This document shows, in pieces, positions 1 to 8,753 of a stretch of DNA of 64,000 nt. The notes beneath the pieces were generated by a model that worked only from the letters and a program-made list of their open reading frames with translations, had not been told where the DNA came from and searched no databases. A program made the position numbers and the translations under genes. Each line of letters opens with the position of its first letter. Within the stretch, counting starts at the first letter, position 1. Source of the DNA: Gammaproteobacteria bacterium (GTDB lineage: Bacteria > Pseudomonadota > Gammaproteobacteria > Xanthomonadales > Wenzhouxiangellaceae); the NCBI GenBank assembly GCA_018819105.1, contig JAHJQV010000005.1, positions 1 through 64,000 on the forward strand, read 5' to 3'.

Positions 1-137
1 ACCCGCATCTGCGGCGTTTCGCTCGGTCACGAATCCTCAACGTACTGTCAAGTACGCCTGCGGTTCGTTCGGTCGTGAAACACCACAGCTACAGGCACTG
101 GCAGCATCTCGCGACGTCGACTCATGAATAATGCGGG
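1..137. repeat. Non-coding left edge with two similar 16-bp segments
   Basis: I see no convincing gene here. Two imperfect direct copies of TTCGCTCGGTCACGAA lie at 18-33 and 64-79 (13 of 16 bases agree), separated by a short GTAC-rich dyad. This looks like a dispersed extragenic repeat of the kind common near gene ends. An open frame running to a stop at 129-131 is arginine-rich and not protein-like. Confidence 0.3.
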
Positions 138-306
138 CTAGCAGCCTGTCGGACTTAACGCTGATCTACTGCGGATAAGCCGGATAGGGCCAGCTTTCCC
201 GCTCTTTTGCGTTAAATAGTCGAACTATTTGCCTTAAAAGACCAGAAAAATCTGGCGCCAACCGGCTTGCCCTCGCGAGGATCGGATAAGTCCGACAGGC
301 TGCTAG
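138..306. mobile_element. MITE-like element with 20-bp perfect terminal inverted repeats
   Basis: The left end CTAGCAGCCTGTCGGACTTA (138-157) is repeated exactly and inverted at 287-306, giving a 169-bp unit with no coding capacity. The interior holds further dyads (AAATAGT-CGA-ACTATTT near 214-230 and CCAG-AAAAAT-CTGG near 242-255). The outermost CTAG is itself palindromic, so it may be a 4-bp target duplication rather than part of the repeat. The form fits a miniature inverted-repeat element moved by a transposase encoded elsewhere; the family cannot be assigned from this copy alone. Confidence 0.65.
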
Positions 307-332
307 ACAAAATCGTCTCACGTCTGTATAAA
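304..332 (+). promoter_or_regulatory. Candidate sigma-70 promoter for cas4-cas1
   Basis: TAGACA (304-309), a 17-bp spacer and TATAAA (327-332) match a sigma-70 promoter well. The first three bases of the -35 box are the last three of the MITE and the other three are flanking DNA, so the insertion may have built this promoter. It lies about 45 bp before the cas4-cas1 start. Confidence 0.45.
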
Positions 333-382
333 ACAAGTGAAGGAATGCCGCTGCGCCCAGCCAAGCTGTAAAGGAGGCATGC

Positions 383-2143
383 TTGATGACTGCAATCACA
401 TTCACAGCCACCGGCATGCAGGCCGAACTGCCGCTGCCGTTTCCGGAATTTGCCGGGGACCTGCCATTGCTGCCGGTACGCATGGTCAACGAGTACGAGT
501 ATTGCCCGCGGCTGGCCTATCTGGAATGGGTGCAGGGCGAATGGGCCGATTCTGGCGACACGGTAGAAGGCCGCTGGGTACATCGTCGGGTGGACAAATC
601 CGGCGGCAAGCTGCCCGCGCCTGCAGACGCTAAGGACAAGTCCGATGACGATACAGCGGTTGACGACAAACCCTATCAGGCCCGCGCCATCACCTTGTCG
701 TCCGCGCGTCTGGGCATCATCGCGAAAATGGATCTGATTGAAGGCGAGGGCAATGTGGTCACGCCGGTGGATTACAAGCGCGGCAAGCGCCCTCACGTCG
801 CCGCCGGTGCCTATCAGCCTGAACGTATCCAGGTTTGTGCACAGGGGCTGATCTTGCAGGAGCATGGTTACCATTGCGACGAAGGCGTGATTTATTTTGC
901 CGCGTCAAGGGAACGGGTCAGGGTGGTGTTTGATGAGGAACTGCGTCAGCAGACCCTGTCGGCCATCAACGGTCTGCGGCTGGCGGCGGCCTCCGGTCGC
1001 ATACCGCCGCCGCTGCAGGACAGCCCCAAATGTGCACGCTGTTCACTGGTGGGCATCTGTCTGCCCGACGAGATCAATCTGTTGCGTGGCACCGGCAACG
1101 TCAATCCGCGCCCCATGGCCACCGCTGAAAACAATGCCCGACCCCTGTATGTGCAGGCGCACAGTGCCAAGGTAGCGAAATCAGGTGAAATCCTCAAAGT
1201 CAGCATCAAGGACGAGCAGGTCGCCAGCGCCCGGCTGATCGATGTGTCGCAACTGGTGCTGCTAGGCAATGTCTACCTCACCACGCCCACGCTGCACGAG
1301 TTGATGCGGCGCGAAATCCCGGTCACCTGGTCATCCTATGGCGGTTGGTTTATGGGCCACAGCCAGGGTATCGGCCACAAGAATGTGGAATTGCGCACCG
1401 CCCAATACCAGGGCAGTTTCGACCCCCAGGTGTGTCTGCACATCGCCCGCGGTCTGGTACGCGCCAAGATTCAGAACAGCCGCACTCTGTTGCGGCGCAA
1501 CTGGCGCAGTAACGACGACCCATCAGCACATCTGCAACGGCTCAAGCGTTATGCCGACCTGACCGCTCGCGCGCAGGATCTGAATACCCTGCTGGGTTAT
1601 GAAGGTTCGGCCGCCAGCACTTATTTCAGTCAGTTCCGCAACATGATCAAGCAGGCTGACAACGACGAGTTCCAGTTTGACTTTATGCATCGCAACCGCC
1701 GCCCGCCCAGCGACCCGGTCAACGCCATGTTGTCGTTCGCCTACGCCATGCTCACCCGCCAATGGGCAGTGTCGCTGAGTGCGGTGGGGTTTGATCCCTA
1801 CCGGGGATTTTTTCATCAGCCCCGCTATGGTCGCGTCTCGCTGGCACTGGACATGATGGAACCCTTCCGCCCGCTGCTGGCCGATTCAGCCGTGCTCACC
1901 GCCATCAACAATGGCGAGGTTCGCCCCAGCGATTTCATTAGCGCAGCCGGCAGTGTCAATCTGGATCAAAGCGGTCGCAAACGCTTCATCGCCGCATTCG
2001 AGCGGCGTCTGGCGCAAGAAATCACCCACCCGCTGTTTGGTTACCGGGTCAGTTACCAGCGCCTGCTGGAGATCCAGGCCCGCCTGCTGGCACGCTACCT
2101 GCTCGGCGAAATCAGCAGCTACCCCAACTTCACCACCCGCTAG
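383..2143 (+). CDS. cas4-cas1: Fused CRISPR adaptation protein Cas4-Cas1
   Basis: A 586-residue fusion of the spacer-processing nuclease Cas4 with the integrase Cas1; with Cas2 it would trim prespacers and insert them at the leader end of the array. The Cas4 part (about 1-230) shows C41 and the C217/C220/C226 cluster, the usual 4Fe-4S ligands, and a RecB-type D130-Y-K132 motif. The Cas1 part (about 250-586) has E407 in YEG-x-AA, H478 in GFFHQP and D490/E493 in [11 protein letters not shown], the expected metal-binding residues. The start is set by AAGGAGG at 371-377. Cas2 follows after 11 bp and the array after that. Cas4-Cas1 fusions are typical of type I-G (formerly I-U) and also occur in type V-B; the repeat end ATTGAAGC favours type I. 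No effector genes are in view, so the subtype is inferred. Confidence 0.95.
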   Translation: MMTAITFTATGMQAELPLPFPEFAGDLPLLPVRMVNEYEYCPRLAYLEWVQGEWADSGDTVEGRWVHRRVDKSGGKLPAPADAKDKSDDDTAVDDKPYQARAITLSSARLGIIAKMDLIEGEGNVVTPVDYKRGKRPHVAAGAYQPERIQVCAQGLILQEHGYHCDEGVIYFAASRERVRVVFDEELRQQTLSAINGLRLAAASGRIPPPLQDSPKCARCSLVGICLPDEINLLRGTGNVNPRPMATAENNARPLYVQAHSAKVAKSGEILKVSIKDEQVASARLIDVSQLVLLGNVYLTTPTLHELMRREIPVTWSSYGGWFMGHSQGIGHKNVELRTAQYQGSFDPQVCLHIARGLVRAKIQNSRTLLRRNWRSNDDPSAHLQRLKRYADLTARAQDLNTLLGYEGSAASTYFSQFRNMIKQADNDEFQFDFMHRNRRPPSDPVNAMLSFAYAMLTRQWAVSLSAVGFDPYRGFFHQPRYGRVSLALDMMEPFRPLLADSAVLTAINNGEVRPSDFISAAGSVNLDQSGRKRFIAAFERRLAQEITHPLFGYRVSYQRLLEIQARLLARYLLGEISSYPNFTTR

Positions 2144-2154
2144 GAACAGCCAGC

Positions 2155-2448
2155 ATGAGTCAGGAACGCCTATACCTGGTCGCCTACGACATCAGCGAAC
2201 CCAAGCGCTGGCGGCGCGTGTTCAAACTGATGAACGGCTATGGCGAATGGCTGCAGTTGTCACTGTTCCAGTGCCGACTGGATGCTGCCCGCCATGCCGA
2301 ACTCATCGCCATGCTCGATGAGCTGATCCACCATCAGGATGACCACCTGTTGTGCATCGACCTGGGCCAGGCCGACAAGGTCGAACCCAAATTCATCAGC
2401 CTTGGCAAACGCTTTGCCGTGGTGGAAAAAGGCCCGATCATCGTCTGA
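2155..2448 (+). CDS. cas2: CRISPR-associated protein Cas2
   Basis: A 97-residue Cas2, the structural partner of Cas1 in the spacer-integration complex. It starts with the beta strand [16 protein letters not shown], which holds the conserved Asp of the ferredoxin-like fold, and has the normal family length. It lies 11 bp after cas4-cas1, so the two are almost certainly one transcript, and 349 bp before the first repeat. Orientation, spacing and the order cas4-cas1, cas2, array agree with a leader lying between cas2 and the array. Confidence 0.95.
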   Translation: MSQERLYLVAYDISEPKRWRRVFKLMNGYGEWLQLSLFQCRLDAARHAELIAMLDELIHHQDDHLLCIDLGQADKVEPKFISLGKRFAVVEKGPIIV

Positions 2449-2797
2449 CAGCAACTCAACGATGCCAAAGACAGCAAACACAGGCCGCATATGCGCAGTG
2501 CATGCGGCAACCAGCTTGCGATGCAACGTAGCCATGCGCTAACATCAAGGCGTGCCGGATTGATTTGCTGCTTGCCAAAGGGCAAGTTTGCCATCCATGC
2601 CCGGCAACAGCGAGCGCTGCGGTGCTGCAAATAATCCCGGCAGCGCTCGCACTGCGGTTTACTCTTTAACAATCAGCATGATATGATCCCAGACAGCTTG
2701 TGTGACGTGAATAAAACCTGCTTGAAACCGAGCCAGCACTCAAGCGCTCGCAAACAGCCCGTACAGCCCAGTGCCCATGCGGGCTGCAGACCGGGCA
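2449..2797 (+). promoter_or_regulatory. CRISPR leader region
   Basis: This gene-free 349-bp stretch between cas2 and the first repeat is the expected leader, where new spacers would enter and array transcription would start. A weak promoter candidate is TTTACT (2658-2663) with TATGAT (2682-2687), 18 bp apart. The leader side is supported by the degenerate last base in the repeat at the opposite end (6245) and by repeats ending in ATTGAAGC, the usual crRNA 5' handle, when read on the + strand. Confidence 0.65.
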
Positions 2798-5700
2798 CCT
2801 TTCCCCGCTGACAAAGCGGGGCCTCATTGAAGCGACGTTGTTTTCAGAGGCAGTCTGGAACGTGTCAACCCTTTCCCCGCTGACAAAGCGGGGCCTCATT
2901 GAAGCATTGTAGCAGCAGGCTCGTCGCCTCTGGCATGTTGGCCTTTCCCCGCTGACAAAGCGGGGCCTCATTGAAGCCAGGTCGATCAGCTTTTCCATGA
3001 GCCTGCGGAAGTCTGCCTTTCCCCGCTGACAAAGCGGGGCCTCATTGAAGCACGATGTCAGGATGGCGAACCAGCGCACTGAACGCTGCCTTTCCCCGCT
3101 GACAAAGCGGGGCCTCATTGAAGCTTCTCCTTGTGCAGAGTCTGGTGCTCGTAGTCGATCCCTTTCCCCGCTGACAAAGCGGGGCCTCATTGAAGCAGAG
3201 AGAAAATCGACGCCCTGATCACACCGATCAGTCCTTTCCCCGCTGACAAAGCGGGGCCTCATTGAAGCATGACTGGCGTCTCACCGAGCCGTCTGCTGTC
3301 ACCTGCCTTTCCCCGCTGACAAAGCGGGGCCTCATTGAAGCATGTTGTCGATGGCGTCGTTCATGTCGGCCTTGATGCCTTTCCCCGCTGACAAAGCGGG
3401 GCCTCATTGAAGCGACTGTTGGCCAGCATCACCGATGCCAATGGTCTCGACCTTTCCCCGCTGACAAAGCGGGGCCTCATTGAAGCTGCTCTTTGCCAGC
3501 CAGGGCCAGCTGAAAACGTTGCCTTTCCCCGCTGACAAAGCGGGGCCTCATTGAAGCGTGGCCGGCATCGTGTTTGTCGATTCGTTGTACCGACCTTTCC
3601 CCGCTGACAAAGCGGGGCCTCATTGAAGCAAAGCGTGCGATCAGCGCATCGGCTTCAGCGGTTTGTTCCTTTCCCCGCTGACAAAGCGGGGCCTCATTGA
3701 AGCGCCTCGAGATATTGTCATTGGCAGAGACCAGCACGCCCCTTTCCCCGCTGACAAAGCGGGGCCTCATTGAAGCGCTGATCGCGGCAGTGGCAACCAC
3801 GCTGCCCTGCCAGCCTTTCCCCGCTGACAAAGCGGGGCCTCATTGAAGCGCCGGAGCCGTCCTGCCTGATGACCAGCTTGACCGCCTTTCCCCGCTGACA
3901 AAGCGGGGCCTCATTGAAGCGGCTTCCGTGGTGAGGAGGCCGGCACCGCACTGCGCCCTTTCCCCGCTGACAAAGCGGGGCCTCATTGAAGCGAGCATCG
4001 ATGTCAGTTATGTCAACTGGGCCAGCGAGCCTTTCCCCGCTGACAAAGCGGGGCCTCATTGAAGCACCTACCGGCTCTGCGGACTGCTGGGGCCTGGCTG
4101 GCCTTTCCCCGCTGACAAAGCGGGGCCTCATTGAAGCGAACTGGTCATGGCTGATGCCCATCTGGTTGCAGATCCTTTCCCCGCTGACAAAGCGGGGCCT
4201 CATTGAAGCGAGGCCAAGTGCCGCTGCAAACGGTGGATTGAGCTGCCCTTTCCCCGCTGACAAAGCGGGGCCTCATTGAAGCTACTGAGAATGGTGAATC
4301 CTGATGCCAGACAACAACATCCTTTCCCCGCTGACAAAGCGGGGCCTCATTGAAGCACAGTTTTTATGTAGTGTTTAATAAGTTGTTTAGTAGCCTTTCC
4401 CCGCTGACAAAGCGGGGCCTCATTGAAGCAGGCTGGTGCAGCGAGCAGCCAGGCAGAAGCCGGCAGCCTTTCCCCGCTGACAAAGCGGGGCCTCATTGAA
4501 GCTCCAGGCCGGCAAGCGCGTCATCCAAGCGTGGCCAGCGCCTTTCCCCGCTGACAAAGCGGGGCCTCATTGAAGCAGCGAGGGCCAGCGCTGGAACGAA
4601 CTGCTCAGCGTGCCTTTCCCCGCTGACAAAGCGGGGCCTCATTGAAGCTTTACCGACTACCATCTGCGCGCGAAGATACTCGAACCTTTCCCCGCTGACA
4701 AAGCGGGGCCTCATTGAAGCAGGGCGAAAGCTGGGTAGAGCGCGGACTGATCATTAGTCCTTTCCCCGCTGACAAAGCGGGGCCTCATTGAAGCCCCAGC
4801 TGCTGCACAACGCCTGCTACAACGTCGTGCCCTTTCCCCGCTGACAAAGCGGGGCCTCATTGAAGCATGTCTTCATATGGTATTACAGAGAACCTCATGC
4901 CGGCCTTTCCCCGCTGACAAAGCGGGGCCTCATTGAAGCGCAGCCTGCAAATCAGGCAGATATAGCGATCTAATCACCTTTCCCCGCTGACAAAGCGGGG
5001 CCTCATTGAAGCCATGAGCTTGCGGAAGTCTGGCGGGTAGGTGCCGGTCCTTTCCCCGCTGACAAAGCGGGGCCTCATTGAAGCAATTTGTACGTCAGCC
5101 ATTGTTACCGCCGGCGTTGGCCTTTCCCCGCTGACAAAGCGGGGCCTCATTGAAGCCTCGAATCGGCGCGCATCATCAGCAGTGATCTTTTCCCTTTCCC
5201 CGCTGACAAAGCGGGGCCTCATTGAAGCGTGTTCATTGACGATAATCTAGATAATTGCAAAGCCGCCGCCTTTCCCCGCTGACAAAGCGGGGCCTCATTG
5301 AAGCGGTTAAATGTCAATACATTTATTCAATGTTTTTACGCCCTTTCCCCGCTGACAAAGCGGGGCCTCATTGAAGCGGCTTCCGTGGTGAGGAGGCCGG
5401 CACCGCACTGCGCCCTTTCCCCGCTGACAAAGCGGGGCCTCATTGAAGCATTGCTGAGACATCGGATTGATACTTGAGATATTGCCCTTTCCCCGCTGAC
5501 AAAGCGGGGCCTCATTGAAGCTCTCTCACGACAGCATTATCTCTCACGACAGCATTCCTTTCCCCGCTGACAAAGCGGGGCCTCATTGAAGCGTCTTGAG
5601 CATGTTCCCAGTAATACACACGGTCCATCCTTTCCCCGCTGACAAAGCGGGGCCTCATTGAAGCTAGGGGCGGTCTGGCTGACAGCTGCACTAGCCTGGC

Positions 5701-6245
5701 AGCCTTTCCCCGCTGACAAAGCGGGGCCTCATTGAAGCCTCTGTGGCTGGCCGGGCTGCCACTTGGTTTCGGCCCCTTTCCCCGCTGACAAAGCGGGGCC
5801 TCATTGAAGCCAGATTCGCTGGGCGATTTTGCGCCAATCGTCGGAGACCCTTTCCCCGCTGACAAAGCGGGGCCTCATTGAAGCCAGTCAATGGCTGAAA
5901 CGTCGCCTCATACTGCTTGCCCTTTCCCCGCTGACAAAGCGGGGCCTCATTGAAGCATAACGCTTGTATATGGCCAAATCGTCTTGATATTCCCCTTTCC
6001 CCGCTGACAAAGCGGGGCCTCATTGAAGCGCAGCACCGCAGCACTGGATGAGCTGGGTGGATTGCCCTTTCCCCGCTGACAAAGCGGGGCCTCATTGAAG
6101 CTCCAGCGTCCATTCGCCATCGGCATCGCTTTTTATCCTTTCCCCGCTGACAAAGCGGGGCCTCATTGAAGCACGTTTATAAAACGATCAACGGATTGCC
6201 GCTTATGTACCTTTCCCCGCTGACAAAGCGGGGCCTCATTGAAGT
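2798..6245 (+). CRISPR. CRISPR array, 48 repeats of 36 bp and 47 spacers
   Basis: I count 48 copies of a 36-bp repeat beginning CCTTTCCCCGCTGACAAAGC and ending GGGGCCTCATTGAAGC, separated by 47 spacers of 35-40 bp. The repeat contains the stem CCCCGCT-GACA-AGCGGGG. I saw no mismatch in any repeat except the last base of the final one (T for C at 6245), which marks 6245 as the old, leader-distal end. Spacer 16 (3921-3956) and spacer 36 (5378-5413) are identical. Spacers 3 and 31 overlap by 20 bases with one mismatch. Spacer 38 is a tandem 18-mer. The near-perfect repeats suggest a well-maintained array; whether it is expressed or has effectors cannot be seen here. Confidence 0.98.
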
Positions 6246-6780
6246 CAAACAGGCTGCTTTCAGGCGAGCGGTAATGCATGAGCCACGAAGCGTGGGATGG
6301 GTTCGCGTGCAAGCACGCTCCTACAAGCTCAGCCTGGAGATTTGTTGCTGCAGGCTATCATTGAGGCTCGTCATGTTGCGTTATTTGAGATCTCTCCGCT
6401 GCGCAGCACTTGGTGCTGCTCCGGTCGAGATGAACTGTGCTTAATATGATGAAAGCCCGGGGATTTGCTCCACTCGATAACATTAGGCTGTCACCTGTCT
6501 CGCCACCACCATGTTGCTCACACTCCAGCCAATACGATGGATTCCGGCTCTCCGCTGCGCTGCGGCGCGGAATGACGGCTTTGTTTTGCGCATCGGGCAG
6601 GTTACATCGTCTTAGACTGCCGACAGGCCAAACCCCTGCCGTCATTCCGGAATCGCGCCAGCGATATCCGGAATTCATGTGCTACGTTGACCTCCTCGAC
6701 TCTCCATCGATGGCGCTCCAGGCAGGTTAAGCAAGAATAGGATGACAAGCTGGGGTTTTGGTTTAAGTGCGGCTGCATGC
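6246..6780. repeat. Intergenic region with inverted copies of an extragenic repeat
   Basis: No gene is recognisable between the array and the toxin-antitoxin pair. Two inverted copies of an element of the form GGATTCCGG...CGGAATGACGGC lie at 6539-6579 and 6638-6674; their outer 12 bases are exact inverted repeats, so the segment can fold into a long hairpin. A further stretch near 6301-6330 (TTCGCGTGCAAGCACGCTCC) is also dyad-like. These resemble dispersed repeats in many gammaproteobacterial intergenic regions. Confidence 0.45.
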
Positions 6781-6809
6781 TTGCAAGCAATATTCGGTAT
6801 CGGTATAGT
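6781..6809 (+). promoter_or_regulatory. Promoter of the vapB-vapC pair
   Basis: TTGCAA (6781-6786), a 17-bp spacer and TATAGT (6804-6809) form a good sigma-70 promoter about 30 bp upstream of the antitoxin start at 6841. It supports the 6841 start over a longer reading that would begin at 6742, before the promoter. Confidence 0.6.
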
Positions 6810-6840
6810 TTCTTACCATAATCTTACTTTAGCGCCGGGC

Positions 6841-7113
6841 ATGAACAAAACAAGACTTTCCAGCAAGGGACAGGTGATCATTCCCAAATCGCTGCGCGAC
6901 AGTCGCCACTGGCAGGTGGGTCAGGAATTGGAGGTGATTGATACCGTGGACGGGGTATTGCTGAAACCTGTGCGCGCTGTCAAACCGGCTGCGCTGGACG
7001 AATTGTATGGCTGTTTGCAGTATCCAGGCCCAGCCAGGTCGCTGGAAGATATGCAGAAGGCCATTGCAGAGGGTGTGACGCAGCAGAGTATCATCTCAGA
7101 TGATCAGCATTGA
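6841..7113 (+). CDS. vapB: AbrB/MazE-fold antitoxin (VapB type)
   Basis: A 90-residue DNA-binding antitoxin. The N-terminal swapped-hairpin domain, RLSSKGQVIIPKSLRD followed by GQELEVIDTVDGVLLKP, is the SpoVT/AbrB signature; the C-terminal part would wrap and inhibit the toxin. The start ATG is placed just after a good promoter. Its 3' end overlaps the toxin gene by 14 bp, which implies translational coupling. Such proteins usually repress their own operon together with the toxin. Names in this class vary (VapB, MazE, AbrB-like). Confidence 0.85.
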   Translation: MNKTRLSSKGQVIIPKSLRDSRHWQVGQELEVIDTVDGVLLKPVRAVKPAALDELYGCLQYPGPARSLEDMQKAIAEGVTQQSIISDDQH

Positions 7114-7486
7114 CACCAACGTGCTGGTGCGTTTGCTGACTGCAGACGATCAGGCTCAGGCCGGCAAAGCCCGACACCTGTTCGCCAACAATGACATCTT
7201 TATCACCAAAACGGTGATTCTGGAGACGGAATGGGTGTTGCGTTATGCCTATAGGTTTGCGTCCGCAAAGATCGCTGTTGCATTGATCAAGACTTTGGGT
7301 CAGTCAAACGTCAGGGTGGAAGCGGCGGAACAGATTGCGATGGCCGTTGAGCTGCTACAGCAAGGCATGGACTTTGCCGACGCTTTGCATCTGCTGGGCT
7401 CGGAAGATCATGCCTTTGCAACCTTCGACAAAAAACTGAAAAGTTGCGCCGATGCCGTTGCATGGCAGTCGGTGCGTTTGTTGTAG
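7100..7486 (+). CDS. vapC: PIN-domain ribonuclease toxin (VapC type)
   Basis: A 128-residue PIN-domain protein, normal length for VapC. The acidic metal-binding residues are visible in MISIDTNVLVRLL (first Asp), ILETEWVLRYAY (Glu), DFADALHLL (Asp) and FATFDKKL (last Asp). VapC proteins act as ribonucleases, often on tRNA or rRNA; the target here is unknown. It overlaps vapB by 14 bp. Its position between repeat-rich spacers directly after the CRISPR array fits a mobile or stabilising module. Confidence 0.9.
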   Translation: MISIDTNVLVRLLTADDQAQAGKARHLFANNDIFITKTVILETEWVLRYAYRFASAKIAVALIKTLGQSNVRVEAAEQIAMAVELLQQGMDFADALHLLGSEDHAFATFDKKLKSCADAVAWQSVRLL

Positions 7487-7782
7487 GCGTTTATGATTGC
7501 TGGGATTGTTGTGAAAAATGCCAGTGGGGACGCTGGCGCTCCAGAGCATGTAGGTCGGATAAGCGCAGCGCATCCGGTGGTCGTTAATGAATGCAGAGAT
7601 TATTGGACAAATGCCAGCGGGGACGCTGGCGCTGCACAGCGTTGATTTCAGCAATAATGCTGGCGCACTGAACCGCTAAAACCAGCGGGGAGACCAAGAC
7701 CACAAGCCATTGCAACAAGCCATCGCAAAAGGTGCAGCGCTCAACCCCTTATCGATGCAGGCTTATGGCCGAGTGTGCCAGC
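7487..7782. repeat. Extragenic palindromic repeats after vapC
   Basis: No gene is seen. Two near-identical 25-bp units lie at 7516-7540 and 7609-7633 (one mismatch). Each contains the hairpin GCCAGCG-GGGA-CGCTGGC. Between them is a second dyad, CGGAT-AAGCGCAGCGC-ATCCG, near 7556-7575. The arrangement is BIME-like. It lies between the convergent ends of vapC and crtC, where such palindromes could end or stabilise transcripts. Confidence 0.5.
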
Positions 7783-8751
7783 TTACCAGGGCCAGCGCGG
7801 CATGCGAAATGGTAGCATCAGTTGGGTGCTGGTTCTGATCAGGCGGCGGCAGTCCAGGTTTTCGTGCATGGCGAGGCGTGGCTGTCCCTGCAGGGTGGTG
7901 CGGATCAACGAGCGGGCGTAGAACGGGGCGCTTTCCAGCGTGCGCAGCAGTTCGGCCTGGCTGGTGTCGCTGCCGGTGCTGCGTGGCAGTCGCCAGAAGC
8001 TGGTTGGCAGCGTGGCATTGGTCGGTGCGGGCTGTTCGCTGATCTCGCCGTTGGCGTTGACATGCAGTGCCAGGCGGTGCTGACTGCCGTCGCGCAAGGT
8101 GCGGTTGTACAGAATCATGGCGTCATTCTGCTCAGCGTTGGTATCGGCGGTGCGGCACCAGTCCCAGTGCGCAAAGGCCTGCTCCAGCGGTTCGCTGCCG
8201 GCGTTGCTGTCGACGTAGGCGCGACCCTGCCACTGCTGTTGCGGTGCGCTGAGATCGACCTCGATGCTGGCCAGCGGAGCCAGTGGCCACCAGGCATGGC
8301 GCTGCTGCGTATCCAGCAGAAACTGCCGCGGTTGCGCCGGGCCCAGCTGGATGCGCAATTGCCCGCGCAAGCGGCGTGGCAGCGGCGCACAGCGTTCATC
8401 GATGTCGACGATGAGCTGGTCGTCGTGCCAGTGCAGCTTACTTGCGCCAATGCGCAGCCGCTGCGGCTCGCAGTGCAGTGCGGCATGGCCGCGCTCGGTC
8501 ATGGCCCAGCGCTTGCCGTGGCGTCCGTACACGGCGACATTCAGCGCCACGTGGTTGTCGGCATGTGCCCGCTGCCGTTTTCTGGCATGCCGGTAATAAG
8601 GCGAAAACACGCTGCCGCGAAAGGCGATCACGGTGATGGCCTGGCTGTGGTCGGCACTGGCGGCATCGATGTACCACCAGCGATAGCCAGGTGTCTGCAG
8701 CGGCAGATCAAAATGCGGGAAGCGCGTCGTCTCCGGTGGGAACAGCAGCAT
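7783..8751 (-). CDS. crtC: Carotenoid 1,2-hydratase (hydroxyneurosporene synthase) CrtC
   Basis: CrtC adds water across the terminal C1-C2 double bond of acyclic carotenoids such as neurosporene or lycopene, an early step of the spheroidene/spirilloxanthin pathway. The protein (322 residues from this start) carries the family's WWYIDAASADHSQAITVIAF and GSVFSPYY stretch near its N terminus and several Trp-rich strands. I chose the ATG at 8751 because it lies 2 bp after the crtD stop codon; a longer reading to 8871 would overlap crtD and add a low-complexity arginine-rich leader. It is the distal gene of a crtD-crtC operon transcribed away from crtE. Confidence 0.9.
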   Translation of the reverse strand: MLLFPPETTRFPHFDLPLQTPGYRWWYIDAASADHSQAITVIAFRGSVFSPYYRHARKRQRAHADNHVALNVAVYGRHGKRWAMTERGHAALHCEPQRLRIGASKLHWHDDQLIVDIDERCAPLPRRLRGQLRIQLGPAQPRQFLLDTQQRHAWWPLAPLASIEVDLSAPQQQWQGRAYVDSNAGSEPLEQAFAHWDWCRTADTNAEQNDAMILYNRTLRDGSQHRLALHVNANGEISEQPAPTNATLPTSFWRLPRSTGSDTSQAELLRTLESAPFYARSLIRTTLQGQPRLAMHENLDCRRLIRTSTQLMLPFRMPRWPW

Positions 8752-8753
8752 GC

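Noticed and set aside
249-371. Open frame through the MITE end to a TAA at 369-371 as the tail of an upstream cas gene
   Set aside because: The frame runs through the mobile element and lacks any recognisable motif; a stop in the same frame at 129-131 shows nothing continuous enters from the left edge.
2666-6113. Several minus-strand reading frames in the CRISPR array, with repeated MRPRFVSGER segments
   Set aside because: They are translations of the 36-bp repeats and spacers. The MRPRFVSGER block is the repeat itself read backwards, so these are not genes.
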